DNA from: Bubalus kerabau
Lineage: Eukaryota > Chordata > Mammalia > Artiodactyla > Bovidae
Length of the DNA stretch: 64,000 bases
Reading direction: 5' to 3'
NCBI RefSeq assembly: GCF_029407905.1
Contig: NC_073637.1
Coordinates: forward strand, 45,508,501 to 45,572,500
Positions 10,815 through 23,010 of this stretch are shown in pieces (the first letter of the stretch is position 1; the number at the start of each line of letters is the position of its first letter). Under the pieces are notes generated by a model, which worked only from the letters and a program-made list of their open reading frames with translations, was not told where the DNA came from and made no database searches. The translations under genes and the position numbers were made by a program.

Positions 10815-11088
10815 TGCTGCTGCTGCTAAGTCACTTCAGTCATGTCCGACTCTGTGTGACCCCATAAACGGCAGCCCACCAGGCTCCCCCGTCCCTGGGA
10901 TTCTCCAGGCAAGAACACTGGAGTGGGTTGCCATTTCCTTCTCCAATGCATGAAAGCGAAAAGTGAAAGTGAAGTCGCTCAGTCGTGTCCGACTCTTAGC
11001 GACCCCATGGACTGCAGCTTACCAGGCTCCTCCGTCCATGGGATTTTCCAGGCAAGAGTACTGGAGTGGGGTGCCACTGCCTTCTCCG
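10815..11088 (-). mobile_element. Bov-A2 SINE (dimeric)
   Basis: Reverse-complement dimer starting with a GCTGCTGCTG run, two BovA monomers joined by the CTTTCGCTTTTC-type linker (reverse complement). GTGTGCATATG (10804-10814) and GTGTGCGTATG (11089-11099) form the target duplication. Confidence 0.94.
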
Positions 11089-11687
11089 GTGTGCGTATGC
11101 ATGCATGCACAAATCTGACTCAGCTCCCCAACTGGCAGTAACCTCTGAACTCTCACATATGTGATCTACAGCTCTGTATGTACACTGCTTTCCACCTGGG
11201 AGCACAGTTATGTATAAAATGCAACTTCCCACAAGACTAAGCTATCTGAAGGTTAATTTCACATCCCATGCATACCCCTCTGAGCTCACACAGCACTGAT
11301 GTCAATTTCAGCTCCTAGACACCACTCTCTGCCCCCATAGGTTCCAGTGGCAGATGCTCAGCACCTTTTCCACACCTGGTACTCCCCAGGCCATCTCTAC
11401 CAAAAGCCACAAGATGGTTTTCAAGATGGTGGCCAAGGACGGCTGGATGGTACCCACATGGTACCAGGGATGGTCTGCATGAACCACAGAACACTGCTCC
11501 TGGGTTCTCTCTAGTATTATTCACTCTCAGGGAATAATGTCACAGGTAGTCTTACAGGGATGCCCATGGAGTAAGGAACTGACACCTCCTGTCAAAGACT
11601 TGTAAATGTGGATACTGTCAAAGTTGACAAGACATTTTTGGCCCTCTTGAATATTTATGGCTTATTTTCTATTAGGACAAAGATAAT
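11089..11687. other. Unique sequence, nothing recognised
   Basis: No repeat or exon identified between the Bov-A2 and the BovB fragment. Confidence 0.45.
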
Positions 11688-11695
11688 TCCAAAAT

Positions 11696-12422
11696 GATGA
11701 AACTGAAAGAGGAGAGTGAAAAAGTTGGCTTAAAGCTCAGCATTCAGAAAATGAAGATCATGGCATCCGGTCCCATCACTTCATGGGAAATAGATGGAGA
11801 AACAATGGAAAGAGTGTCGGACTTTACTTTGGGGGGCTCCAAAATCACTGCAGATGGTGACTGCAGCCATGAAATTAAAAAATGCTTACTCCTTGGAAGG
11901 AAAGTTATGACCAACCTAGATAGCATATTCAAAAGCAAAGACATTACTTTGCCAACAAAGGTCCGTCTAGTCAAGGCTATGGTTTTTCCTGTGGTCATGT
12001 ATGGATGTGAGAGTTGGACTGTGAAGAAGGCTGAGTGCCGAAGAATTGATGCTTTTGAACTGTGGTGTTGGAGAAGACTCTTGAAGAGTCCCTTGGACTT
12101 CAAGGAGATCCAACCAGTCCATCCTAAAGGAGATCAGTCCTGGGTGTTCTTTGGAAGGACTGATACTAAAGCTGAAACTCCAGTACTTTGGCCACCTCAT
12201 GTGAAGAGTTGACTCATTGGAAAAGACTCTGATGCTGGGAGGGATTGGGGGCAGGAGGAGAAGGGGACGACAGAGGATGAGGTGGCTCGATGGCACCACC
12301 GACTCAATGGACGTGAGTTTGAGTGAACTCCGGGAATGGTGATGGACAGGGAGGCCTGGCGTGCTGCAATTCATGGGGTTGCAAAGAGTCGGACACGACT
12401 GAGTGGCTGAACTGAACTGAAA
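11696..12422 (+). mobile_element. BovB 3' fragment with frameshift
   Basis: A 5'-truncated BovB beginning after the YADD motif. The frame from 11694 matches the RT C-terminal part (EKVGLKLSIQ, TLGGSKITADGDCSHEIK, MVFPVVMYGCESWTVKK) until an extra A in CTTGAAGAGTCC near 12081-12092 shifts it; a 3' stretch in another frame still matches (WLDGI region converted). It ends in CTGAACTGAACTGA. TCCAAAAT at 11688-11695 and 12423-12430 is the likely target duplication. Confidence 0.9.
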
Positions 12423-12670
12423 TCCAAAATATGAATGAATCCATACTTCTTCTGCACTACTGATTTAAACACCAGATATTTTCACTTTGCTTCTCATTGA
12501 AACCCAAAGTCAACTTTGAGATGACTGAAGCCCCAGCCAACAATTTTACTGCCATTTCATGGGAAGCCCTGAGCCAGAACCATGTAGCTAGCCAGTCTCA
12601 GATTCCCAACTTTCAGAAACTGTGTGAGAGAACAAATGTTTGGGCTTTTTTTAAAAACTGTTAAATTTTG

Positions 12671-13004
12671 GAACTCTTGGGAGTCCCTTGGATAGCAAGG
12701 AGATCAAACCAGCCAATCCTAAAAGACACCAACCCCGAACATTCACTGGAAGGACTGATGCTGAAGCTCCAAACCTTTGGCCACCTGATGTGAAGAGCCA
12801 ACTCACTGGAAAAGACCCTGATGCTGGGAAAGACTGAGGGCAGGAGGAGAAGGGGATGGCAGAGGATGAGATGGTTGAATAGCATCCCCGACTCAACGGA
12901 CATGAGTTTGAGTAAGCTCCGGGTGATGATGAAGGACAGGGAAGCCTGGCATGCTGCAGTGCAGGGGGTGGTAAAAAGTCAGACACAATTTAGCAGCTGA
13001 ACAA
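12671..13004 (+). mobile_element. Older BovB 3' fragment
   Basis: Begins near GGAACTCTTGGGAGTCCC and ends at CAATTTAGCAGCTGAACAAG. It is clearly more diverged from the other BovB copies in the window and has no useful frame. Confidence 0.88.
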
Positions 13005-13526
13005 GTTTGGAATACTATGTTATGCAGCAATAAATCCTAAAGCAATCTCCATACCACTTTTATCTGAAATGTTCTTTCCTAGCTCTAACTACCAAAATTC
13101 TCAAATTTGAGATTCAGTGAAGGTGGCTTATCTTTTATGAAAGTGCACTGGACTGTCCCCTCACCAGAATTACTTACTTTTCCCCTCAGTTCAAATTACA
13201 CAGGTCACTCTTTACAACAGAGCTTCCTTTGTCTTATATTGCAGTTAAGGCTCACAGGCCTGCACCCCATAAGCTCTCCAAGGCACAGATCAGGTCAGTG
13301 ATTCTCCCCCATCCCACACCTGTGTACAGAACAAGCTACAGAGTAATTCTATTGAATTTTAGTTAGGGTTTGGCTGGTCTTCAGTAATAAAACTTGATTA
13401 TCCATGGAGAAACCAGTTCTAGCTGAGACCACGATTTGAAAAATGGAGTGAGTCAGAGAAAGTGGGAGAGAGCACAATCAGATTGGTCCTGGGCAGAATC
13501 CAACCCTTCCTTCCCTTTCCTACCCT

Positions 13527-13738
13527 GTGTTGCTGTTGTTTAGTCACTAAGTCATGTCTGACTCTTTGCGACACTATGGACTGCAGCCCACCAGGCTCCT
13601 CTATCCATGGGATTCCCCAGGCAAGAGTACTGCAATGGTTTGCTATTTCCTTTCCAGGGGACCTTCCTGACTCAGGAATCGAACCCACAGCTCCTGCATT
13701 ACAGGCACACTCTACCATTGAGCCACCTGGGAAGCCCA
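13527..13738 (-). mobile_element. Bov-tA SINE
   Basis: Reverse complement beginning with the TGTTGCTGTTGTTTAGTC tail variant and ending CCACCTGGGAAGCCC. 13005-13526 before it shows nothing recognised. Confidence 0.93.
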
Positions 13739-14728
13739 AGGAATGCTGCACCCCTCTACCTTCCCCAATAATCCCATCAGAAGAGAGTGAGGAAGGATGA
13801 ATAATTGACAGAAACGTCGTGTCTGCATCTTCACTGGGGGAGTCAGTCAAGCAGGTGGTCTCGGAAGCAATAGAACACCCCCTCCCTGAGTCAGCTGCAC
13901 TGGATTCCAGCAGCTGATGGGGGCAGTCACACAGCGTGAACTTGGGAATCAGAGCCATCTGGGTTTGCATCTAGATCCCACAATCAGAAACCATCAGACC
14001 TAGGAAGAAAGCATCCAGTTTTTGAACATTCAGATCTTCCCCTTGTAAATTACTACAAATGACTAAGACAGCTGTTGAAAAATGAAATGAGATCAACCTA
14101 CCAATTTATGTGAAACGTCCAGAAGAGGGGGAATCATCTCAGCCACTTCCCTTCCCCTCACTGAAGCCAAACTTCAGGAGAATGTGTGCCCCAAATGGGA
14201 GTTTAAGCCCTAACATTAGGACACCAAATCAAGCCATCTCTATTGCCCCTGTCCCATCCCAAAAGAGGCTCTGGGACTGGGGAGACAACCCCCATATTCA
14301 CTTACATGCTTACATACAGCTCCAATTTAAAAATCTGACTCCTTCCAAACAAATATTTTCTCTTTGATCAGAACTCATTAAAACTTAGCAAAAGGCCACA
14401 CATAAACAGGTTCTAGGCCAACTGCATGTAGTCTCACTCCAGAGAACTTACTGTAGCTAATTAATAAGCTGGCATCCCCCACCTGACTATAGCTTCCTCG
14501 GGGTACCAGAGCCAGGGATTCACTTCCTCTGTGTGTGCATGTGTGTGTGTGTGTTAAGCTTCATAATTAGCACAATGTCCACCACTTTAAAGGCAAATAA
14601 TTGACCAATCAACTAGGAATTCCTAGAACATATAAGTATCACATAAGCCTACTCTGGGAACCAAGAAAGTAGAAACATTAAAAAACCTGGATAGTTCAAT
14701 TTTCAACATAAAGCACGTCTATTAAGAT
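13739..14728. other. Unique sequence with a (TG)n patch
   Basis: A GTGTGTGCATGTGTGTGTGT-type microsatellite occupies 14531-14555. No gene or interspersed repeat recognised in the rest. Confidence 0.5.
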
Positions 14729-15004
14729 TCTAGGGACTTCCCTGGTGGTCCAGTTGTTAAGAATCTGCCTGCCAATGCAGAGGACATGGGTTCTATCCCT
14801 GGTCCAGGGACTAAGATCCCATATGCTTCGGTGCAACTAAGCCTGAGCACCACAAATGAAACCCGTGGGCCTAGCGCCTTCGCTTCATGACAAGTGAGGA
14901 CAGTGCGATGGGGAGCCTGTGCGCTGCAGTGAGAGAGCAGCCCCTGCCCGCTGCAACTAGAGAAAGCCTGCACAGCAACTAAGACCCAGCACAGATCCCC
15001 AGAA
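14729..15004 (+). mobile_element. CHR-2-like SINE
   Basis: Forward copy from GGGACTTCCCTGGTGGTCCA to AACTAAGACCCAGCACAG, near full length. Confidence 0.9.
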
Positions 15005-15820
15005 AAGATTCTAGTACATTCCACTGTATTAAACACCAAAGCAGACAAAAAGAAGCAAAACACTTCAAAAAATGTTATTTACACTCTCATAACATTCATG
15101 AAATATAAAGATTACATTTTTAAACAATCGCAAAAGCCACAATTAGTTCACATGTTGGTCAATCTGTAAGGTGAAATCCATGTAAAAGATTCCAAAATTT
15201 AAATTATATATGACAAAGTTTGTAATCCGCTTAAAAAAAAAAAAAAAAGCAGTCAAAGTATAGTCAGAACCAAACCAGGGTAGTCATGCTTCTTCCAATG
15301 AAAGTAATCCTTGTCAGGCAAACGTATAGCATAATGTTTTGCTTTTTTATCTACTAGAAGAATCTCATGATAATATTTCAAACAATTAGTAATTTACATC
15401 TTAGTTTTACCAATACACAAAACTAGGATTTTGCAAAAGAAAACCAATTCTGACTAAGTAATACAGTACTTTAAAAAAATACTTAACAGTTAAAAATGAC
15501 ATTTTACATCGACATTTTACAATACGGGAAACTGCAGAGAAATTGATCAATACTCATCACAACCAACGGCTCTTCAAGCTGACTGAGGATAAATGACCTT
15601 TGGCTCCTGCTCCCCTTCCTGAAGCGACTGAGTGTCTTGTCACACAGCTGAGACCAGCACCTGTCAGTCTCCATGGCAACTGCAGCAAGCCCTCCAGTGC
15701 CTGAAAGGGCACTAGATGCCTCTCCTTAAATACTTGATAGGTTTCAGAATAGCAGGCTTCTTGGGGAAGTTCATGGGAAGCACACACCACTCAGAGCCCA
15801 CCTTTCTTCCTTCAAAAACA
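15005..15820. other. Low-repeat block of unknown function
   Basis: No repeat family recognised. On the minus strand a short open frame exists at 15557-15790, but no splice signals or family resemblance support it. An A run sits at 15233-15248. Confidence 0.4.
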
Positions 15821-15946
15821 CTTTTTTTTTTTTTTTGCCGCACCACTTGGCTTACTGGATCTTAGTTCCCTGACCAGGGATTGAACCTTAGCCCTCAGCA
15901 GTGAATGTGCAGGGTCTTATCCACTGGACTACCAGCGAATTCCCCC
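15821..15946 (-). mobile_element. CHR-type SINE, 5' part
   Basis: T run, then GCCGCACCACTTGGC, CCCTGACCAGGGATTGAACC and a head ending CTACCAGCGAATTCCCCC. Confidence 0.85.
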
Positions 15947-15963
15947 AAAACACTCTTTAAAAA

Positions 15964-16147
15964 TATATACATATTTATTCATGTATTTATGTGGCTGCAC
16001 TGGGTCTCAGTTGCAGCATGCAGCATCTTCATTGTGGCATGCAGACTCTTATGGCATGTGGGATCCAGTTCCCCAACCAGGGATCAAACCCAGGCCCCCT
16101 GCATTGGGGACATGGCGTCTTAGCCATTGGACCACCAGCAAAGTCCC
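15964..16147 (-). mobile_element. Second CHR-type SINE, same strand
   Basis: TATTTATGTGGCTGCACTGG, CCCCAACCAGGGATCAAACC and CCACCAGCAAAGTCCCC. The AAAACAC words near 15813 and 15949 suggest target duplications around the upstream copy, so the two inserted separately. Confidence 0.85.
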
Positions 16148-16274
16148 CAACCATTCTATGAGATTCACTGGAATAAATCCAGAAAGGGAGTGTCCATAAC
16201 TGGTTCCTTTTGTCAGGCAGGCGCTGGTCTGTCCCTTTTTACATGGTGTATTCAGTGTCTATTTCGGGTGTTAA

Positions 16275-16483
16275 TCCATGGGGTCGCTAAGAGTTGGACA
16301 TGACTGAGCGACTTCACTTTCGCTTTTCACTTTCATGGATTGGAGAAGGAAATGGCAACCCACTCCAGTATTCTTGCCTGGAGAATCCCAGGGACGGGGG
16401 AGCCTGGTGGGCTGCCTGCCATCTATGGGGTCGCACAGAGTTGGACACGACTGAAGCAACTTAGCAGCAGCAGCAGCAGCAGT
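16275..16483 (+). mobile_element. Bov-A2 SINE, 5'-truncated
   Basis: Starts in the middle of the first monomer (CCATGGGGTCGCTAAGAG), then the full second monomer ending in the AGCAGCAGCAGCAGCAGCAG tail. Confidence 0.92.
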
Positions 16484-17219
16484 ACCCATTTTAATCAAAT
16501 CTAAGTGCTTTCCATTTTTTTGATGTCATCTCAATCCCCTCAAGTACCTCATCCAATAAGCTGTAACAGAAAACAAATTTTTAATAAAGCACTGTATCTA
16601 AAATCTAATAAGCCTCTTAGATCTTGGCTATTTGGAAAGAATTAACATTGTAATAAGTTACTCTGTGGGTTATTTTTAATTTGTTTCCATACACAAAGTA
16701 AGATTCCACAAGATGCACAGTTCTCTCAAGCTCAGCTCGAGTACCCCTGGAGGAGGCTGCCCTATACCTGGGACACTCTCATGGTAAAATCAGCACAAAT
16801 TTTGTTGTCACTCATTAGAGTGTCTTCACATCCCAAAGGGGCAGAAGCATTATAGCAGGTAACTGATACCCAGGTTTCCTTAATGACAGAAAGGATTTTC
16901 TTTCCATGAAAAGCTGATTCTCCCCAGAAGCTTGTTCAAATCCGGCCTGGGGCCAGAAGTGGAAGATTTTGATGGTAGGTGATCCTAGGCATGCGTGGCA
17001 GCTGTCACCGTGAAAGTTGGAACACCTCTTCCTGGGAAAGCCATCTGTGTGCTCCAGAAGAAGCCAGGCTGTAAGGGAGCTGCTGAAATGTAAGAAGTCC
17101 TTCCTCTGCTTCTTTTTCTCCAGGACTCGCTCAGTTCCTGGCATGACAGGACCACCCCACCCACAGCAGTCCACGCCAGCAATGTGGACTGATGGTCTAA
17201 CAAACCAGTAAAGCCTGGC
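16484..17219. other. Unique sequence, no gene supported
   Basis: A minus-strand open frame at 16815-17225 has no recognised domain or splice signals and is probably chance. Confidence 0.45.
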
Positions 17220-17445
17220 ATGCACACATGCTAAGTCGCTTCAGGTGGGTCCGACTCTGTGTGACCCTGTGGACTGTAGCCCATCAGACTCCTCTGTCCA
17301 TGGGGATTCTCCATGCAAGAACGCTGGAGTGGGTTGCCATGCCCTCCTGCAGGGGATCTTCTGATGCAGGGATCAGACCCGAGCCTCTCACATCTACCTG
17401 CCCTGGCAGGTGAGTTCTTTACCCCTAGTGTCACCTGGGAAGCCC
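17220..17445 (-). mobile_element. Bov-tA SINE
   Basis: Reverse-complement copy, TGCACACATGCTAAGTCGC to CACCTGGGAAGCCCAG, moderately diverged. Confidence 0.9.
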
Positions 17446-17762
17446 AGAAACACCTGGTGCAGACATCAAACCTTTCATTCAAAAAACGACCAGTTTCCTT
17501 TACACACACTGACTCCAGACTAAATCATCAATTTTCACTTGTCTGAGGCAAAAGAGAAAACATATTTTCTTGAAATTGAACTTAAAAGTAATAACCTTTA
17601 TTTTGAGGTATCCTTTCTGATTCTGGAGGAGGAAGAGCAATGTTAAAAAAAATCTCATATTTTAATTTTAGAAATGGTGGCTTTGTGTTTGTTGGTTTTA
17701 ATGACTTGGCAAAACAAGGATGTGAGGACCCAGTGTGAGTTCCCCAACCCCAACTTTAATTT

Positions 17763-17976
17763 TGTTGTTGTTGTTTCGTGGCTAAGTCATGTCTGACTCT
17801 TTTGCAACCCCATGGGCTGTAGCCCACTAGGCTCCCCTGTCCACGGGATTTCCCAGGCAAGAATACTAGAGTGGGTTGCCATTTCCTTCTCCAGGGGATC
17901 TTCCCGACCCAGGGATCGAATCCGCATCTCCTGCTTGGCAGGCGGGTTCTTTACCACTGAGTCATTTGGGAAACCC
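17763..17976 (-). mobile_element. Bov-tA SINE (left arm of an inverted SINE pair)
   Basis: Begins TGTTGTTGTTGTTTCGTGGC. ACTTTAATTTTG before it and AGTTTAATTTTA after it suggest the target duplication. A forward Bov-tA follows after about 30 bases. Confidence 0.93.
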
Positions 17977-18006
17977 AAGTTTAATTTTACCTGTCTATGA
18001 AATCCC

Positions 18007-18200
18007 AGGGCTTTCTCGGTGGCTCAGCTGGTAAAGAATCTGCCTGCAATGCAGGAGACCTGGGTTCGATTCCTGGGTTCGGAAGATTCCCTGGAGAAGG
18101 GAACAGCTACCCACTCTAATATTCTGGCTAGAAGAATTCCATGGACTGTATAGCCCATGGGGTCGCAAAGAGTCAGACACAACTGAGCAACTTTCACTGC
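18007..18200 (+). mobile_element. Bov-tA SINE (right arm of an inverted SINE pair)
   Basis: GGGCTTTCTCGGTGGCTCAG to CAACTGAGCAACTTTCACTG. ATGAAATCCCA before and ATGAAGTCCCA after give the target duplication with one mismatch. 18201-18925 downstream has no recognised feature. Confidence 0.93.
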
Positions 18201-18925
18201 CATGAAGTCCCAAGTACTAGGAATGTTAGTTCTAGGATGGAACACCCACTTAGCCTGCACTTAGCTATGACCACAGCCCCCCTAATACCTCCCAACTCAT
18301 CTAGCACATATCACTGCCCAGGAGAGAAGAGAAAAAGAGGAATAACTGGTGTACAAGATGGAGGGCACAGGAATGTTGCATCTGGTTATAAACAGAGTCT
18401 GAAGGGGCAGAGGGGAGAATATCCAAGATTAGTCTAACAATGACTTTACCTAAAAGACACATTTGGACCTAAACTCTCTAGAAACTACATAAGCCACTGT
18501 TACTGAGGACAATGCTGATCCGTCAAGGGTGTTGAGGGGGGAAAAAACAGTTGAATATCACTGTTTTAGGAAGTCCACAAAAATGGAAAAAAGACCGCCC
18601 AGCAGCCTGAAGCTCATTTCAGGTTGAATTTGTAAAGAGCCCAGTCAGCACTCTCTTACAGTTTTCCTAGCAACTTGACTTAGCCCTAGATTGGAAGAAT
18701 TAAAACAAATTACCCAATGCTGGGCATTAATGTGGTAAATATGGCAGAGAGTCAGGGAGACATCATCTCTTAGAACAAAAATAAAATTAAAAAGATACGT
18801 CCTCAGCAATTTCACTTCTTCATATTACCCTAGACGAAATAGCTTACATGAAACAGGAATTAAAACAAAAAGATGCTCAGTGCAGCATTTGTTTATTATA
18901 GCTTTAAAAAAAAAATACTATTAAT

Positions 18926-19133
18926 ATGTGTGCCTAGTCTCTCAGCTGTGTCTGACTCTTTGTGACTCCATGGACTGTACCCTGCCAGGCTCCTCTGTCC
19001 ATGGGGATTCTCCAGGCAAGAATATTAGAGTGGGTTGCCATACCCTCCTCCAGGGGATCTTCCCAACCCAGGAATCAAACTGGGGTCTCCTGCATTGCAG
19101 GTGGATTCTGTACCAGCTGAGTTACCGAGGCAG
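18926..19133 (-). mobile_element. Bov-tA SINE
   Basis: Reverse-complement copy; CTATTAATAT on both sides is the target duplication. Confidence 0.93.
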
Positions 19134-19394
19134 TCTATTAATATAATAAATCAAAGTGCCCATTAACAGAAGTCAAACTAAGGCATATTTATACTCTGGG
19201 ACATTATGCAGCAGTTAAGAATGAAATGGTCAATATGTACCAATTTAGAAAGCTCCTCACAACCCAGAGCTGATGAAAAATACAGAACCATGTATGGTAT
19301 TAATTAATGTTTGCTTTGTTATTTTTTTAATTTTTAAATTAAATTTAATTTTTAAATGAATTATTGTTGTATTTATGTGTTTACATTTTATCTT

Positions 19395-19516
19395 TTGACT
19401 GTGCCCCATGGCATATGGAGCATGTGGAATCTTAGTCCCCTGACCTGGGATCAAATCCATGCTCCCTGCATTGGCAGAGTGGAGTCTTCTATCCAACGGA
19501 CCACCAGGGAAGTCCT
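19395..19516 (-). mobile_element. CHR-type SINE, 5' part
   Basis: TTTTGACTGTGCCCCATGGC, CCCCTGACCTGGGATCAAAT and CCACCAGGGAAGTCC. Confidence 0.83.
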
Positions 19517-21354
19517 ATAGCATTTGCTTTTTTAATAGGTGAGCACAAACACGCACCAATCAATTCTTAAAGTTCCCCAAATTGTGGTACCTGAACCTGG
19601 GAACTGGCTCAAAATGCAAGTTCTCAGACCTTCCCCCAAAAGGACTGAATCAGCCATCTGGATTCAGCAACACGTAACTGTACAAGCCCTCTGATGCACG
19701 CAAAAGCCAGAGGACTGCCAGTCTACACAACTCTATCTACACAACTCTATCTACACGTCCCCAAGGAAGGGATTGACAGGACTCATACCAACGGAGGTCT
19801 CTGAGCAACTATCTTTATCTATATACCTAACTCTCTTTTTAAACAAGGAGATTATATTCATGCATTGCTCCATAAGATAGAAATAAGTTTTTTCAAATAC
19901 TACATGTAGAGATTAGGGAATGATTAACTACACAATTGTATTAACAGCGGAGGAAACGTTGATGGAGAGAACAGAAGTCCCCTAAGGGCTGCTGAAATGT
20001 CGGAGGTCACAAACAGGAAAAACAAGCCCTGTAGGAATTTTACTCCAGAGCAACAGTTTAGTTGGTCTTACTGGTGTCTCCTGTGGGGAAAATGCAGGGA
20101 CAGTCAACTCTAGTAAAGGACAGCTGCTACCAAAGGAAAAAAAAGAACACTGCAGACATTGTTTTAGAAAAGCTAAACTTTTATAAAGTCTCTCGCTGTG
20201 CTGCTTTGTTGATCCTTCAGCATCACTCTGCAGTTGTCAAGGCCACGCACTACGCCACTGTCATCCTCGCATCTACTGGGACTGTTCTGCAGGTGACAAA
20301 AAATGGAGCTTTGAAACCGAAGTAATAAATCCTAGTGCTCGCCTCTAGCCACTATGCTTCCAAGTGTTGATTATCCCCCTTCAAGGGAGTGGGACCTGGA
20401 AACACACACGCAAACAAAGACCTACATACACACTGTATTTTATTTCTTAACTTGAGCATAAGAAGTAAAATCAACCATTACTGTCAATATTTAAAAAAAA
20501 TAAACACACAAACGTAGTCAGGAATCCTCTTTAAAATAAGGTTTATAGGAACATATATTTAAAGAACATATATTTAAAACATGTAGAGGAATCTGTATAT
20601 TTAAAACATAAACCTATATATTTAATTTTCAGTTGAGAGATGGCAATAAGAGGTAACCTATCAACCTCCATACTATTGCTAAAAGTCATGCTCTAATCCA
20701 GAGATACAATTAAGTGGTATTTTATAAAGATTTATTAATTTTCCAATTCTAAATTTTTTTAAAAAGTGAGAGCTTAGCTGACTTTGTATCAAAAGTGCAT
20801 GGTGTCACCCTTGACACATACAACAATTTTAACAGCCAACATCTAAAACAGCCTAGATACTCTTCCTTAACTTTGCCACAAAAGATCAAGTAAAAGTTCT
20901 GTTTTCTATAACAAGTACTCTTCAAATTTCACTGAAGAGAAAAAGCTGAATAAAAGTACACTCTCACTCCGGGGTTTCAGGAACATCAGCTCCTACAGTT
21001 TCAAGCTTTATCCTCTTGGATATATCGAGGTCATCACAACCCACTTGTTCTTTGATACAAGCAAAACCCCATGCTGGAAGCAACTGCAGAACTACAAAAA
21101 GACAGCTGTATGCCATTCAATTTTCTGGGCCATGTTTCTCCATGGTACGGAGAAAAATAATTTCTTTTTTTAGCCTAAAAGCAAGCACAGTTCTCCTCAT
21201 CTTCCATCATTCAACCAATTATCTTTCTTCCTTTAACAAGGCCAAATTCTTACTTGTATCCATGTAAGAAGCTTGGGTTCTTTACACAGAGAAGACAAAG
21301 CAAAAAATGTTGTGACACTCTCATATAATGGAATGTCCAATTAAAAAAATGACC
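19517..21354. other. Low-repeat block with a C-terminus-like minus-strand frame
   Basis: No SINE or LINE recognised. On the minus strand a frame from about 21113 down to a stop at 20966-20964 reads ...CIKEQVGCDDLDISKR... and ends VPETPE; a splice-acceptor-like CTTCCAG precedes CATGGGG at about 21072. AATAAA motifs on the minus strand lie near 20730 and 20445. I recognise no family, and this is not the TPD52 C terminus as I know it. It may be chance. Confidence 0.3.
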
Positions 21355-21650
21355 ACCACATCAAGAGTATTCAAGTCACAGACATAGAGAACAGGCTGGT
21401 GGTTGCCAAGGGGTAGGAGAGGTGGAAGAGAGGATTGGGAGTTTGGAATGATTAGCAGATGCAAACTATTCTATATAGAATGGAGACATCAGTACAGGGA
21501 ACTCTATTCAATATCCTGTAATAAACCATAATGGAAAAGAATATGAACAAAAAAGTATGTGTGCGTATATACATATATATATAATGTATAACTGCATCAC
21601 TTTGCTATACAGTAGAAACTAACCCAACATTATACTTCAACCAAAGAAAA
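21355..21650 (+). mobile_element. L1 3'-end fragment
   Basis: GAACAGGCTGGTGGTTGCCA, GGGAACTCTATTCAATATCC, CTGCATCACTTTGCTATACA and CCAACATTATACTTCAACC form the ruminant L1 3' UTR signature. Confidence 0.82.
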
Positions 21651-23010
21651 AAGCATTAAAGAAAAACATACTTTACCTCTAAAGAGAACAAACTTAAAAC
21701 TTAAGAAACAGAATAACTGTAAGGTGTAAACCATATTATAAGATCATTTTGCAATCTGTCTATTGCAATATATCTATGTCTAAATGCGTTAGGAAGAAAG
21801 TTCATGTGAAAGCAAGACATGGAATATAATTGCCTTTAGGTCAATATTGGTCAGAGAAGGCCTAAGCATTTACTGATAAGCAGCTCTCAGTATAAACAAG
21901 AGCCTGGCATTTGTTAGTTCAACAAAGGAGCACTATAACTCTGGGAAGCTGTGCCTTCTGGGGGTGTGTGGGCTTGAAAGGCATCTTCTAGAGCAGACAT
22001 TTCTGAATGTCCAGTAACAGGTGAAGAAAGGCAAAAGGTTAGCCCTGCCTCAACCTCCCCACCAGGGCCCCCTAACCTTGGGAGCAGGTCAGTCTCCAAC
22101 ATCTTTTTTTCTCCCCTGCCCCAACTCCATCCTCATCACCTCCACCCAGAGGTATAGAGCTGATGCTGAGATGAGGGGCTGGCCACATTCTCAGGGTAGT
22201 CTGGAGGAGCCAGGCCAGCCCACCGCCGTAACTGACAGGACCACGTGGGCAGAAATGAACCATCTGGGCCGCGATGGGACCCAAGACAGCTGCAGCTCCC
22301 AGAGGAGGTACCCAAAGCAGCTGTGAAAATATCTGTCCTCCTTGACACCCACCCCCACCAAAATGTCCCTTGCACTGAATACTGGAAACTGTGCCTGGCA
22401 ATCCCAGCTTTAAAGTCGATCTCTTGGGTGAAAGAAGTCAGGCACAAGCAGTTCTTAGGTTCCCTTTGAAACGAGGAAACCTGACCTCCTGAAGGCCTGC
22501 CAAAGAAAGCAGCCTGAATGTCAAGTTAAGGCTTGTGATTAAGAACCTGAGTCCTAACTCGACAGGGTGTGTGCAGGGCATGGGGAGGAGGGCGGGCAAA
22601 CAAGTATTACTGAATAAAGAACATGAGGCCTGCACCTTGGTTTTCACTTTCATTAGAACGTTATTTCCCTGAGTACATCTGTCCCTTTATTAACATGTAT
22701 ATTCAAAGGCAGAATGATGCTTACAAACCAACAAATAAATGTGGGAGAGTACTTAAGATTACAGAGGTCACTCAGTTCTTTATAAAAGGAATGCTTTATT
22801 ACAGTCTATAATTATGTAATATCTTCAAAAATAGAAATGTTTTATTGCTTTGCATTTCTACATGCTTCTCTAATAAGATTATGTTTAACTTATGCCCCCT
22901 AGAATGATAAAGAATTACTGCAAAGCATATAAAAATGCTAAACATTTTAAGTACAGCTGCTTTAATGACACAATGCCCAGGAACTGAAGGAAATTAACAA
23001 TGGCCACAAA
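21651..23010. other. Unique sequence, nothing supported
   Basis: 22020-22460 is GC-richer and has overlapping open frames on both strands, but no splice signals, motifs or family resemblance. Confidence 0.45.

Noticed and set aside
10812..10828. GCTGCTGCTG triplet run as a possible expansion-prone microsatellite
   Set aside because: It is the standard AGC-type tail of Bov-A2, seen in the same place in the other Bov-A2 copies.
22021..22447. Overlapping open frames of about 100 codons on both strands
   Set aside because: Open on both strands through local GC content; no domain, start context or splice signals.
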